DNA from: Hyposmocoma kahamanoa
Taxonomy: Eukaryota; Arthropoda; Insecta; Lepidoptera; Cosmopterigidae
Length of the DNA stretch: 64,000 nt
Assembly (NCBI RefSeq): GCF_003589595.1
Contig: NW_020654229.1
Span: 2,917,983 to 2,981,982 of the forward strand
Reading direction: 5' to 3'
In this document: one piece after another, positions 1 to 11,734 of the stretch
Layout: each line of letters opens with the position of its first letter
Position numbering within the stretch: the stretch's first letter is position 1
Translations under genes and position numbers: made by a program
The notes under the pieces: generated by a model
The model's input: only the letters and a program-made list of their open reading frames with translations
Databases searched by the model: none
Told to the model about the DNA's origin: nothing

Positions 1-49
1 TATTGCAACGTCCATGTTCAGTGCCATTGAGACCATGGACGTTGCAATA
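1..49. repeat. Perfect 16-bp inverted repeat (hairpin)
   Basis: Bases 1-16 (TATTGCAACGTCCATG) are the exact reverse complement of 34-49, with a 17-base loop. It may be the end of an element cut off by the window edge. No gene is attached to it. Confidence 0.7.
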
Positions 50-867
50 CGTCCGAAACGTCGAGGTAAAGTCTGTTCCAATCTATTATACCAGAAAAGT
101 AAACAAACCCGTTTGGTTAAACGTCTAACGCAATCACTCAATAAATGGAATAAGTGACACTTTCACTTATATTTTGAAGATTTCGTCTTGATATTTCACT
201 ACTTTATCCAGCAATGTTCATTTTTGAATAACATATTAAAATTTTATTTGAAAAATATTACTTCAAAAGTGAGGTTATTTTTTAAATATAGATATGAACA
301 GTCTAGGGTTGCATAGGGCTGGACGGAAATAACTGTAATATCGATTAGTGAATCGAAAATTTTATCACAATCAAACGAATATATAAGTGTAAGATTTGAA
401 GGATTTAAAATTAGATTTCGGGAATTTTAAATTTGCCTTTACAGGTTATGTAGGATAATATTTGTAACGTCTTTTATGAAATATCATCACTCGTTATTTA
501 TCGCACATTTATTTGTAGTAATCAGCAACTTAATCGCAAAACCCATTTTATTATATGTTTTAAAACTCAGTTATTCCAACAGATTCAATTAAACAAATCA
601 ATTCATTGAATTAATTAATCGATTTGTAGTTGGCAGTACAGGTAGTCAACACCAAACTGTCTATTTATTGGTCGGGTCAATGATATGTTTGTTTACTGCT
701 CTGGTACATTGGATTGGGACAGACTATAATAAAAATATGTTTTATACGTGATAAAGTCCCGAATTAAAAATCAAATAATGTGTGAAAATCGTGAAAGTTT
801 CAATCAAAGTAATTGAAATTGGTTAATGGTCCAATAAACCGGATTCAACCCTTAATCATCTAAAAAT
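50..867. other. AT-rich intergenic DNA, nothing recognised
   Basis: No open frame with coding character, no tRNA-like box and no clear inverted repeat was seen here. Confidence 0.5.
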
Positions 868-1302
868 AGGTTCACAAATGTCGGAGTTATCGCGTTACAC
901 ACAATATCTCAGTACAGAACCGGCCTCTAAAGTACATGGAATTACATCTATTTGCCAAGTTTTATTGAAATATCCCCTAGTTCGCCACTATACAGGACTT
1001 GACATAGGAGATAATAAAAATCGATTCGCACTGCTCAAAGTATATTGAGAGAGAAAAACGCCTTGAATTGAGAATAGCAAAACCAAAAAACAAGCATAAA
1101 AATAGTTGCTCTTTAAGTAAAATTTAGGCGCTATTTATAAAAATGAATATTCATGCGTAGAGGTGGATGATTTTCTTCAAAATTAAATGGGACCGCTATG
1201 GAGGTACCCTCTTTCCATTTCATACCATACAAAAAAAAACACAGTCGAATTGAGAACCTCCTCCTTTTTTTGAAGTCGGTTAAAATTACGTTGCATGGAA
1301 CA
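868..1302 (+). mobile_element. Decayed LINE 3' untranslated fragments
   Basis: Two stretches match the LINE 3' tail found elsewhere in the window (5346-5708, 50560-50935). About 940-970 shares the 'GGAATTACATCTATTTGC' block. 1190-1302 carries the 'GAGAACCTCCTCC...TTGAAGTCGGTTAAAA' end. Short reading frames across this part are non-coding repeat sequence. Confidence 0.6.
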
Positions 1303-1597
1303 ATACCCTAAGCTAGTTAAACAACAGTTAGTCGGAGAGACACGATAAACAGAGCCACACGGCAATTCAATGCAGGCTGACTACGCATAATAAACACGAG
1401 GAGTCTGCCAAAATGGAGACTGCGAGAACACGGGAAAATTCCCGTTCATGAACTAAATATAAATTTAAAAAACTTGACCTCGGTCATTCCATTGTCAGAT
1501 TTGTGAGTTACGTTCCCGGTCAGAGTAGTTTAGGAACCTTAACATGGACAAAACAGTGTTTTCTGTAATCTTAGCGGCACCGGCTTTCATGATGTCG

Positions 1598-1790
1598 CCA
1601 TCTCTGAGGTCCCGGGTTGATCCCCGGCCGGGTCATTGTAGAAACTAACTTTTCTATATTGTCTAGTGATGGGGTGTTTGTGGTACCGTCTTTGTTTCCG
1701 ATTTCCATAACACAAGTGATTTAGCTATTTACTTTGGAATCAGAGCAACGTATGTGTATATGTTGTCTAATATAATATAGTCATTTATTT
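1598..1790 (+). repeat. tRNA-derived SINE, family 'SINE-B'
   Basis: The head contains a B-box-like 'GGTCCCGGGTTGATCCCC' and the body 'CATTGTAGAAACTAACTTTT', continuing to 'AGAGCAACGTA'. The same body occurs at 22513-22665 (plus) and about 6975-7130 (minus). The 5' part of the tRNA-like head is missing or degraded here. Confidence 0.7.
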
Positions 1791-2039
1791 GGTCAAATGT
1801 CAGTTGTCCATAAAAATTACTAACAATAAAAAAAATTTAAAAAAATTAAAAATTTAATATTGCCGTTCTGCTTTTTTGAAGATGGAGCAAAATGACATTT
1901 GCGTGCTTGCCACTTTTCATAAAATTTTAAATAGTCGTGTAATTGTTGTCTACAGTTTTATCAAAAGATTGTGAAATAAAGGTAAACTTTTTAAAACAAT
2001 ATCTGAATTGTTGACAATCTAGAGATCGGCAAAACCTCG

Positions 2040-2215
2040 TTACTTAAAACCTCGTTTTCGAAAACTGAGAAATGCTAAATTCACGTGTTATAGTCATTTC
2101 AGTGAATTCAGACGTTTAAAACGCTCCCATGTAAACCTGGCAATTTCGACAAACCATACTTTACGTAGGAGGGGTCGACATATTCTACAAGTCAGTACGG
2201 GGACACCGTTTCTTT
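2040..2215 (+). repeat. Dispersed repeat, copy 1 (pair with 6500-6650)
   Basis: The segment with 'AACTGAGAAATGC', 'TCACGTGTT', 'GTGAATTCA' and 'ACACCATACTTTA'-like blocks recurs in the same order and orientation near 6500-6650. No coding content or terminal repeats were recognised. Confidence 0.55.
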
Positions 2216-3294
2216 ATATGGATCTAAAAAAAGCAACTTTAGACTTTACAGTGCGATTGTCAAGTGCTTTCCGTGTAGTTTCCGTCTACAGCTTCTCCTT
2301 AAAGAAGTATCAACAACGTACAGACAAAAATCAATGGTGTATACACGTTTAACATTTTATATAATCAATATACGCACTACGACAATAAAACACTGACATT
2401 TTTCTGTACGGTGCTATTTAAAAACTTCCCAGGGCTAAGGGCCAGTGCTAACTGACAAACGGGAAGGCGGAAGATATTAAATTTCGGTAAACAAATACAG
2501 TTAAAAAATCAAAACAAAGATCCGACAACACGGATACGGACACGGTTAGCTGCTAGATGTTGGGTCGAATCCAGCCGGATAGAAAGAGTTTTTTCTAAGT
2601 GTTCTTTGTATTAACAATTATAACCAACTAGTGTAGTCATTTCACAAAAATAATTTAATATCCTGAGAAACATCCTGACTGTCACATTTATATATAGAGG
2701 AAATAGATAAAATGATAATTTATTTCTTGTACAAATAAATATCGCTTCACAACACATTTTCGAATTTTGCAAATGGCGGGTTCTTTGTTTTCTTTTTAAA
2801 CAGTATGTCAGCTATTCTTCCACAGATAATCACAGCTCGAACTAAAATGTTATAAAATGCACAGACACATGCAACCACGATGTATTAGATATAAAATAAT
2901 TTCCAAATCCTAAAGATAATCAGATTTTTTTAGCATAAAAACTTTTTGCTAAATCTTGGCGTATAAGACAAATACAGTGCAAATTAAATTAAGATCAATG
3001 ATCGCCCTAGGACGGTAATGTAACGGAAAAGCCCGAGGGCATTACGGTCGACTTTGCCTGCATGTCATGATACTGTTTACGAGCGAGTGTGATGAAAACA
3101 AACGTTTTGCAAAACCGTTGACAAAAACGCCCGCCGGCGAATTTAACCTTGGAAACAACTGGCATTTAATATGTACATAATTATTAGCTGTATTATTATG
3201 TACATCACCACTTCATTACATAACTGTGCTAACTAAACTATCAACACAACATTTTGTTAGCTGTAGAGCTCCTTGTGAAAGAATTCGTCCAGGG

Positions 3295-3372
3295 TAGTAA
3301 TAATGTCAGCATTACTGCTTTGAAGGGTAAGGGTGCTGGTGAAATTACAGGCACATGGGACTGGTCAACTTA
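3295..3372 (-). repeat. Dispersed repeat 'R1', partial
   Basis: Reverse complement of the family with 'CCTGTAATTTCACCAGCACC' and 'GTAATGCTGACATTACTGC'. Other copies lie near 9890-10035, 31525-31660, 36985-37145, 41237-41345, 44455-44660, 51085-51290 and 55505-55745. The family may be a LINE tail or SINE; no coding part was seen. Confidence 0.65.
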
Positions 3373-3510
3373 ATGGAGGAATGGCATAAGTGGAGTTACG
3401 TCAAAAATTGCTCCATTAGATACAGAAAAATATAACTCTCATCCTCTCTAATTGTAACTCTATCTAGAATATTAGTCGAAAGAGTTACAATAATTGGAGA
3501 GGATGTGATT
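3373..3510. mobile_element. Partial palindromic MITE (relative of 42043-42261)
   Basis: Shares 'GGAATGGCATAAGTGGAGTT' and the internal 'CATCCTCTC...GGAGAGGATG' palindrome with the intact copy at 42043-42261. The right terminal inverted repeat is absent: similarity stops near 3505, just before the TTAA-flanked element. Confidence 0.6.
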
Positions 3511-3548
3511 AAGATTGCTAAATTTGACATAAGAGCATATTACTTTAA

Positions 3549-3988
3549 GAGGGAGCATGCCAAAAAAGTTTTAACGTTGGCTCCGCCCAAATTTGTGAAA
3601 CAAATATATGTCTGAAGTTCGCGTGACATGCGACAGGAGATGTTGAATTTTGTGCATTAAAAGTACCAAATTCGTTTTAGCGGAATAACTCGTAGTGACA
3701 GTTCTCGATCATGCATAAATATAATTTATTTGTAAGTCAATGATTAATTATCTAATTTTTGTCCTAATAACCTGTAGCATTTCGAGGATGAATCGAAAAA
3801 ATGTGAAAATTAGGGGTCATTTCGTGATTTTTATCTATCGAGGAAACTTTATTGTTTTATGTTTCTGATTAGTGTCTATGCTTGAATATATCGTGTAGTT
3901 ACTCATACAATATTTTATTTTTAACTTTAAAGTGGTTTTATCCCTCTAAAATCAAATCGAAGATTAGGAATTTTTCCTCTGCTCCCTC
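3549..3988. mobile_element. TTAA-flanked MITE (piggyBac-like), copy 1
   Basis: Terminal inverted repeats GAGGGAGCA...TGCTCCCTC lie directly inside TTAA on both sides (3545-3548 and 3989-3992). TTAA duplication is characteristic of the piggyBac superfamily. A reverse-oriented copy lies at 60336-60718. No transposase frame is present. Confidence 0.7.
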
Positions 3989-4829
3989 TTAATGTTAAAG
4001 TCGCGTCATAGTATGAACTGAGTGAGTGAATGGTCACAAAGCTGCCAATAAAACATCATAGTAAGCTTACTTTAAGCGCGTCATGGTACGAAAAGTCAAT
4101 ATAAGATTAAAGTAATATTGTTTTAAGACGTTGTGAAAGGCGCCCAGGTTCAACGTAGTTTAAGCACGAGTCTTCCATCTCACAAATTAACTGTACGACG
4201 TTCCTTAGTTTAAATACCCTCTAAAATGTATTGTTAAGGTGAAAAAGACCAATAAATAATTTGTAGTTATTTGTAATAAATAATAATAATAATACATCTC
4301 TATTTATCTCCATAATACAAAACAAAGTAACATAACTTAGAGTAATTTGTTGTGGGAGACTGGAGACCAAAATAAGCATGTAATTTGGGTCTCCAGGCAC
4401 CCAATCCCTAGGATGTCATGTTAGTGGTATTGACTGTAAGAGTATTAAGGAAATATATACCTAATTTTATACCTAGGTAATAAGTACAAAAATTTGGTGT
4501 TGTTGCGTGGGAGTGCGTTGTGTGTGCGAAAGAAATACAGTAGAAGTGCTTAGTGGGCGTCTCACGTGTGCCGACAGTACGCGAAGTTCCGCGTACTGGA
4601 GGTCATTCCGCCATTTTCGCTTTGTACATTATTCATTATTTTGCTACTTTGGAGTGCTAAAATAATTGTCGCTCTTGTAATATTATCCTTGGTAGTGTTT
4701 CATATCGTCGTTAAGTATTATTTTAAGTATTTGATTTTAATAAATTTTCAATTTTCTGTTCATCATAACATATTTTTTGTTATAAGAATCGAAAGTAAAC
4801 CTCGTAAAAGTCTACTTTTTTTATAGAAC

Positions 4830-5010
4830 GTTTTCCAGCTATTACCGCCAGATGGCAGCACATTGAAAGAAACTTCAATACAAAATCAAAACTTCGTAAC
4901 TTGCAATAACAATTATTGAACTTTCAACGATATGCCAACTGGCTAAAGTTTAAATTATATTAACAGTCCAGAATTTTTTATTTATTTTTAAATTTTAAAC
5001 TACGACCAAT
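4830..5010 (+). repeat. Dispersed repeat, pair with 28560-28700
   Basis: The block with 'CGTAACTTGCAATAA', 'CTTTCAACGATATGCCAAC' and 'CAGAATTT' recurs in reverse orientation next to the first assembly gap. No termini are resolved. Confidence 0.5.
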
Positions 5011-5345
5011 CATTATCAAGATTTCATGGTGTTTAACATTATGATAGTGTGAATTTTGATAGTAACCGAGTCTTAAGGCCCTTGCGTTGTTTTTTTTTGC
5101 TTCCGTGGTTAAGTGCACTAATGACCTAGCCTTTCTTTAGGACGACCGTTAATAAATGATGTTATTTGTGAGTGAGAAACACAAGCCACGGCAAGGTCGA
5201 ATGTGTTAGACATTGCAATGTCGTGATACCTACATAATGTTGCAGTTAATAGGGAAGTGTGCAGTTTCTGATTTCCATCATTGCATTGCACAGACAGATC
5301 TCATTGCATAGCCAAAACACAGCATAATGCTATCTTCGCAGCGTA

Positions 5346-5708
5346 TTGGAATTCGGAGCGTTAGTGCGGGATCCTCGCAAAACCACATATAGTGACATAA
5401 TAGAGAAGGTGCAGAAGAGGTTTGCAAGATTTGCGTACAAAAAGATGTACAATGTTTACCCGTATCTTTTCCCTTCTATGTTTGTGTGCGGAAGAATGAT
5501 TGGATTGAACAGCTTTTTACTGAGGCTTAAACTAATGCTCACGCTGTTTGGTGGAATATTTTCTTTAAATGGGACCAATACTGAAGAGACTCTTTCCAAC
5601 AAAAAAAGAATCATCAAAACCAGTTCACAAATTACAGTTATCGCATAACATACATACAAAAAAAAAACAACGAATTTAGCAACTACTTTATTTGAAGTCG
5701 GTTAAAAT
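5346..5708 (+). pseudogene. LINE fragment: ORF2 C-terminus plus 3' tail
   Basis: The plus frame from about 5402 contains 'IEKVQKRFARF' followed by 'GLNSFLLRLKLMLTLFGG', which resembles the C-terminal end of Jockey-type LINE ORF2 proteins after the reverse transcriptase domain. It runs into the family 3' tail ending 'TTGAAGTCGGTTAAAAT' at 5708. The fragment is 5'-truncated, as is usual for LINE insertions, and has no independent function. Confidence 0.7.
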
Positions 5709-6484
5709 AGTAACAAATGTCCTTGTTTAGATTGATCAGCTGCTTTTGTAGTCATTGCATTTTTTTATAAAAGCGATTAGCTAAGTGTAGATTTTTAAGA
5801 CAGATTATAACCGATTGCAGCATGATTAGCTAATTAATGACATTATAGGCAAGTAGATGTCTTTGTTATTTTATACTGGAATTAATATAAACAAATCACC
5901 TAAATATCTTCATCCCAGAAAATCACTAATTAAGTAGTTTTGATGTAATTACAACATTGAATAATGAGTAACATACTTTTTTCGCTCAGAGCGGGGCGCC
6001 TGTAAACTTGTGAATTATTTTTAAAAATAAAATACCATGTTTATGATAGTTACAAAATGTTTAATGATTAAAAAAATTGAAAAAAGAACTACAAATGTTT
6101 GATGATCAAAAATTTTCAAAAAGAACTAATCTTGTGTAGTCTAGTCACATAGTGGGCTGGCATATATTTTACGCTTTCGCGCTATTTTTTTTTAATTTAT
6201 AGTGTCCTGTTTTGTCAAAGCGGGATTTTTTAAAGTATTTTGGGGACAGCAGGACACGAAGCTTAAAAGCGGGACGTATGTTCACGTTAGTAATGAGTCA
6301 ATTATCAAATAAAAAGTTAGGGTTGAAATCATATAAATAGTGGTTTTGGAAAAAGATCATTCAAATTTAATTTTATACTAATGCAGATGTGGGTCAACAA
6401 GCGGGTAAACTTAAGTGAGACTGGGCGGGTCGGGTGACAGTATAAAATCGATTGTGGTTGTTCATCTAACCGATATTCAGGATT
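5709..6484. other. AT-rich intergenic DNA
   Basis: No repeat pair, coding frame or RNA signal recognised in this stretch. Confidence 0.4.
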
Positions 6485-6499
6485 TTAAAATACTCCATG

Positions 6500-6650
6500 T
6501 GAGCTTTGCCGAATAAAACTGAGAAATGCCAAAGTCACGTGTTGTGCTCATTTGAGTGAATTCAAAACTTTAATACCTAAACTTAACCTGTAAACTTGGC
6601 AATTCGACACACCATACTTTATGCAAGAGGAGTCGATATACTTTGTAACC
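6500..6650 (+). repeat. Dispersed repeat, copy 2 (pair with 2040-2215)
   Basis: Shares the ordered blocks 'AACTGAGAAATGC', 'CACGTGTT', 'GTGAATTCA' and 'CACCATACTTTATG' with 2040-2215. The 73-codon frame starting at 6621 lies in and after this repeat and shows no protein signature. Confidence 0.55.
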
Positions 6651-6974
6651 AAAATGGAAAATCTAGTGAATAACATTGATTTGTTCATGGATCTAAGACA
6701 TAGGTTCCCAAAGTTTTTAGCTCACCGCCCACTTAGCAAAGTTATGAAAACAAACCAACACAAAAAATTATTGAAAACACGTATTCTTTGTAACTTATCA
6801 CAAAAAATCTCAAGGAAAAAAAAATGTAGGTATATAATGTAGTTTATATTCAGTGGCAGTGCCTATGGATAGGCATGTCCCATATCATCACGTGCACGAC
6901 TAATTGACTTGGGATCATAAAAAAAGAAATCCGCAGCTCAAGTATTTACAAATAAATAAATATTATACAACATC

Positions 6975-7130
6975 ATATACATATGTTGCTCTGATCCCAG
7001 TGTAAATAACTAAAGCACTTGTGTTATGGAAATAGGAAACAACGACGGTACCATAAACACCCAGACTCGACAATATTTATATGTTACTTTTTCTACATTG
7101 ACCCGGCACGCTGTGCAAGCCACACGACTA
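6975..7130 (-). repeat. SINE-B, reverse copy
   Basis: Reverse complement gives 'CAATGTAGAAA...GGGTGTTTATGGTACCGTC...ATAACACAAGTGCTTTAG...GATCAGAGCAACAT', matching SINE-B at 22513-22665. The tRNA-like head is only partly retained. Confidence 0.7.
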
Positions 7131-7180
7131 TGGTCATCAAACTTTCCTGTACTCATAATAACTAATTAAATTAATTATTA

Positions 7181-7400
7181 ATCTGCCTCGGTGGCCGAAC
7201 GGTTACCGTGCTGGTCTGCCACTCACAGGTCCCAGGTTCAAGTGCCGAGCCGGAAGAAATATTTGTAAAGCCTACATTTATTTCTTTCGTGAAACTACAC
7301 CCAAATTTGTAGTCATCTATGTGTGTGTCCATGGCACTCGAAATAGAGAGTATACCTAGTGTGGGGTATGAGTATGTGTGTTATTTATTATTATTATAGT
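7181..7400 (+). repeat. tRNA-derived SINE, family 'SINE-A'
   Basis: The tRNA-like head has an A box around 'TGGCCGAACGG' and a B-box-like 'GGTTCAAGTGCC'. It is followed by the family body 'TTTGTAGTCATC...TCCATGGCAC' and an ATT-rich tail. Other copies: 9373-9757, 11735-12105, 45781-45995 (minus), 48955-49025 (fragment) and 52463-52678 (minus). Confidence 0.8.
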
Positions 7401-7558
7401 AAAGAGACTTCTTCTTTAGTTTGAGACCAGGCAAAATTAGGTACCTGTTTGTGTAGATTATCAGGTACATTATTATTATTAAATCGACAAGCCCAATGAA
7501 TAAACGTATATACATATATGTAACAAACGTGTAAATATTAAACAGGGGCCATTCCAAA

Positions 7559-8801
7559 GTGACAGGTGGGACATTTTGTTTCTTTTTTTCTTGAACTTTA
7601 AATAATTTCTCTCAAACCATTGGTCAATTAGACTTAACACGAAAATATCATGAAGCCAGATACGCAATTCAACTGCGACTATTTATTTACATAAATTTAT
7701 GACAATAGTTATACTCAAAACTTTTGATTTTCTAAGTGTGACGGGTGGGACACTCACGACACCCGCCTGTTTGAGTTGATGGCTACATTGCCAAGATCAA
7801 GACAAACTATTAATATTTTGTACAGCAAGTTTTTCATATGAGATAACTTGAATGTTTTTTTTTAAGTTCTATTTTATATATACACTTAATTAATAACTTT
7901 GATAAATTTTAAGGAAATTAATATGTTACGTTGTGACGGGTGGGACATGATTTTATGACGGGTGAGACGAGTTACGATTGAATACACAGAATTAATAAAA
8001 TTAAACTGTTTAATATGAGATCCATCGTTAATCACCAAATATTTTATAATTTTTGTATTAATAAGACATTTTAACATAATAAAAAAACAGAATTAAAGAA
8101 CTGACAAAGTAATCATAATATTTTCTGGAAAAACTATCAAAGTCACGCATGTAAAATGCGTTAATAAATTTGAAAAATCCTGCCGCATCCTTGAAGATTA
8201 TGCAGCATATCAAAATATATGAAATTATAGAAGTTTTGCTCGAATATATAGTTAAAACTAGTGGAAACAGACTTTTCATGAATTTCCTGATACTAAAATT
8301 CATCAGGAAAAATGTTGTCACTTTTTAATTGTCTTTGTTTATGAGTTAAATCATCTTGATTATAAGAAGAATTATAAAAAATTTGCTTAGAAATGATGGA
8401 TCTACATATATGTTTATATGGAGATCCATAATTTGTAAGTGTCTTAAAATTCTATGTATTATAAATAACTTGTCCCATCTGTCCCAAAATGGTGTCCCAA
8501 TCGTCACAATGTAACACATCAAATGTTAAACTCCGAAATTAAAGCAACTGTTACACGTAGTAAACATAAAATACAAACATTTATTCAAAATAAAAACGTT
8601 TAGAAATGTGTCCCACCCATCGCTGTGACGGGTGGGACACACTTAATATTTACATTCCTATTTACGTGCACAATGCCCACCCAACCAAGCCAAAATAATG
8701 ACCCTTAGCATAATTGTTACTTTTACAAAAGCAAATGCCAATAGATTGCATATTTATTGTTTAAAATAAAAATATATATGTTTTATTGTGACGGGTGGGA
8801 C
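7559..8801. repeat. Cluster of GTGACGGGTGGGACA motifs, both strands
   Basis: Plus-strand hits: 7559-7573 (one mismatch), 7738-7752, 7933-7947, 7955-7969 (degenerate), 8625-8639 and 8788-8801. Minus-strand hits: 8471-8485 (degenerate), 8493-8507 (degenerate) and 8609-8623 (one mismatch). At 8608-8640 two facing motifs make an 11-bp-stem inverted repeat. Neighbouring hits are often about 165-195 bases apart. The DNA between is AT-rich with only short minus-strand frames (for example 7479-7667, 7886-8077, 8058-8321) that resemble no family I know. Its identity is unknown: possibly subterminal repeats of a DNA transposon or a protein-binding array. Confidence 0.75.
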
Positions 8802-8992
8802 TTGAAATTAGTATTTATTAAAACTTTAATAACTCCTCACCATATATACTTCCATGCAATCACTTTTTTAGAAAGTCGCATAAATAACCGCGAAAATTGT
8901 TGCTAACAGTATGGACAAAATGCTTCATTATAGACGACAGCACTATGGCAGCGTTAATGAAGACAAAAAATACAATAATTGTACAATATCTG

Positions 8993-9026
8993 AAAAACCT
9001 CATTTATAGACATAAATGAGGTTTTT
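8993..9026. repeat. Perfect 15-bp hairpin
   Basis: AAAAACCTCATTTAT at 8993-9007 is exactly complementary to 9012-9026, with a four-base AGAC loop. It is too short for a typical pre-miRNA and not flanked by a gene. Confidence 0.65.
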
Positions 9027-9372
9027 GATGAATTGATTTGATTTATTGGGCGTATTTTAGTCATACAATTAAAACCAAATTGTGTAAATTGTTTTTTGAA
9101 CCGCAGTGACATTTTCGCTGGAATGACACCCATTAAGTGGGGTCGTCAAAATATTATCATTGTTATTAAAAAAAAAGCGTAAAAGAATTGCAAGATACAT
9201 GAATGGATTACATTATCTGATAGCCCAATCAATACTGAAGACTGTATCGTTGACAAATTTCTTGCAAATTTGTTTTTAATGTATAAGCCTATTTTTAAAA
9301 TAATTTAAATTAAAGAAACATGCTCGGCCTGAAAAAAATTCATATAGTATGGAGTAACAGTACAAAAATATA

Positions 9373-9757
9373 ATTACTGCCTCCGTGGCTGAACGGTTAC
9401 CATACTGAACTGCCACACAGAGGTCCCAGGTTCGAATCCCGGGCTGAGAGAAGTATTTGTACGGCCTACATTTCTTTCTCTCGTGAGTTTGGGTGTAATT
9501 TGAGTTGTCTAAGTGTGTGTCCATGGCACCAGCGACACAAGGTTTCCCTAGTGCGGGGCAATGTTGAGTGTGTGCATTATTTATTATTATTATAATGGTT
9601 GCAGTGATGAGGGACTGCATAGGTCCGAATGTAGCCACCCTAATAATAATAATAATAATAACTGTATATAAGGAACTGAGCCTACTGACCCGCAAAATGT
9701 ATCAGAAATGTGGACAATAAATATGAAATATCAGCACTGCTGATAACCTTCGCCGGC
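9373..9757 (+). repeat. SINE-A, long form
   Basis: The tRNA-like head ('TGGCTGAACGGTTACC', 'GGTTCGAATCCC') is followed by the SINE-A body, an ATT microsatellite, and a further about 170 bases ending 'AAATATCAGCACTGCTGATA'. The whole arrangement recurs at 11735-12105, so the extension belongs to this subfamily. The 139-codon minus frame at 9276-9695 is an antisense by-product. Confidence 0.8.
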
Positions 9758-9889
9758 TGGCTAGTGGAGTGAATACTAAACACCCCATAATTGTACAGGT
9801 GATGTCTGTGTGATATTTTAAAAAAATCTATTTTTTTATGATGTCAAGTGATATTTTTTGTAATTTTTGGTAAGGGACACTCCTGTCCA

Positions 9890-10035
9890 TATCAGTTACA
9901 GTGCCACTCAGAGCTTTAAATCGTAAAGATATGAGGGGCACCCTGAGACATAAGCTGTCAAATCCCATGAGCCTGTAATTTCACCAGCACCCATCCAAAC
10001 CGGAACACAGTAATGCTCAGATTACTGCTTGGCAG
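9890..10035 (+). repeat. Dispersed repeat 'R1'
   Basis: Runs from 'CAGTGCCACTCAGAGCTTTA' through 'CCTGAGACATAAG' and 'CCTGTAATTTCACCAGCACC' to 'TTACTGCTTGGCAGCAGAAA'. This is the forward orientation of the family. Confidence 0.75.
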
Positions 10036-10368
10036 CAGAAATAGGTAAATAAGCAATACTTCCTGAATGATGATGAACCTACGAAATATTGGGCAATTAA
10101 AGCTTCAAATATAATTTTTTTTATCAGACCCTTTTCAGTTATAATATTAAATAATAATAATTTTATTATTTCCAGTAATTTTGTTTTTAGTGCCAATTCC
10201 AAAGTTCACATTAATGGAGGTTAGAGGTTTACGAACATAGACAACGATATGCTATCTTCACATGGTGATTGTTGTCCAAATATATCAAATAAACAAATAC
10301 AAATAGCCATGTGAAATGCTACCATAACTCAGTTACCTAAACTTCAAGGATTCAATACACATTATAAT

Positions 10369-10967
10369 CAAGGTTGGCATGATTAAATAATTTTGATTTA
10401 AACCATGATTTAAATCGTGATTTTTCCAATAAAAATCAGTTTAATTTTATTTTCTTTCACAGAAATCAATATGAAATCAGACAATTACATTTTAAAGGCT
10501 GACCCTAGCCTATAAAGGCTAGGGTCTTTTACATCTGAGAAATCAATATCATTATTATAATACTTAAACTACAAAAAAACTAGCTTGCCAGCCTTTTCAA
10601 TTCCCAGTCGGTTTCTTAATTTACTATGAACAATTCCAAAGGTGGAAAACACTCTTTCCACAGCAGCTGAAGGAGCTATCGCTCCAAGCAATTGCTTTAA
10701 CCATTGGAAAAATCTTTGACTGTTCCTCTTCACTACATATATTTTTCTGTCACATCTGCCACTCTAGTGGTGTCACATTTTTTACTTTTATTTATTTTTA
10801 TCTACCATATGATTAATTAACCTTTTACATTATTACGTTTTACGCAAAAGTATAGTTAAACTATATGATAAAATGAAAAAATAAAAAAATCGTGATTAAA
10901 TAGGATTTAAAAAAAAATCGTGCTTTATTGGATTTGTTTTAAAAAAATCATGATTTTTCCAACCCTG
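10369..10967 (-). pseudogene. Decayed hAT transposon with dimerisation-domain remnant
   Basis: The termini are CAAGGTTGGC and (reverse complement) CAGGGTTGGA. They are flanked by 8-base direct repeats ATTATAAT (10361-10368) and ATTGTAAT (10968-10975), seven of eight identical, as expected for hAT insertion. The minus strand near 10600-10690 reads 'AIAPSAAVERVFSTFGIVHS', the conserved C-terminal dimerisation region of hAT transposases. The rest of the transposase is missing, so this is an internally deleted, inactive copy. A 10-bp hairpin (GACCCTAGCC) lies inside at about 10502-10527. Confidence 0.85.
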
Positions 10968-11379
10968 ATTGTAATAGAACGGCGGAAGGAAATAATACCT
11001 CCCTCTGAATTCCAGCCACTATTCACATATTTTTCTATTGTTAATGTGTAAGCAATAACTTTACATCGTGTATTTAAACGTTTTGAAATTGTAAGAAAAA
11101 ATATTACTTTTTACAAACATTTTATTTTTAAAAAGTCTAAATTTTATATTGAATTGTAAGGCTTTTACAATTCAATGCATTACTTTCTCAAACTCGTATG
11201 TTACAAAGAGTGATTATTCAGGAGACAGAAAAACTTTCTATTTATTTTAAATTTCTTATCAAGGGTGTTTAATTTGGATGCATTACTTTAAGAATAGGCA
11301 AAAGCCAGTGTGTGAATATGAAGTAAATGTATATGAAGGAGCTCTGAAATCAGCATGCAAAATTTGTATATACAATCTG

Positions 11380-11500
11380 TGAGTCAGCTGTGGACACAGC
11401 ACCTGTAAAGGGCCTGAAACATTGGTTTGTTTAAAAAACAAATATAATGCGATTTAGACACATAAAATATCTTAATTCCCATCCTGGAATTTCAGAGGGA
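11380..11500 (+). repeat. Degenerate copy of the 'CCTGTAAAGGGCCCGAAACG' repeat
   Basis: Contains 'CACCTGTAAAGGGCCTGAAAC' followed by 'GGTTTGTTTAAAAAACAAAT' and 'GCGATTTAGA'. Better copies lie at 22195-22310, 52825-52940 and 54291-54420. The preceding DNA (about 11200-11290) resembles 54885-54965. Confidence 0.6.
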
Positions 11501-11734
11501 GGTAAGATGCACTCTATAAATATATTACATAAGTTTAAGTAAATACACTGGGATCACTTTTAAAACCGATTATTATTTGTTATACTCAATAGTTCTAGTG
11601 ACTGTCCTTTTCTGGTCCAGACACAGGTGTATTATTATTATTATTGTAACTACCATTGTAGTTAGTGTTAACTGCTGGTGATAATAAACATTTTTTAGTT
11701 AAATTTATTGGAGACCAAATGTGTGCTATAACTT

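Noticed and set aside
7181..7260. Possible true tRNA genes (also at 9373, 11735, 52620, 34830, 59565)
   Set aside because: A- and B-box sequences are present, but the bodies and tails repeat between loci and acceptor stems do not close; these are tRNA-derived SINE heads.
8993..9026. Pre-microRNA
   Set aside because: The 15-bp stem with a 4-base loop is too short for a canonical precursor and no wider pairing was seen.
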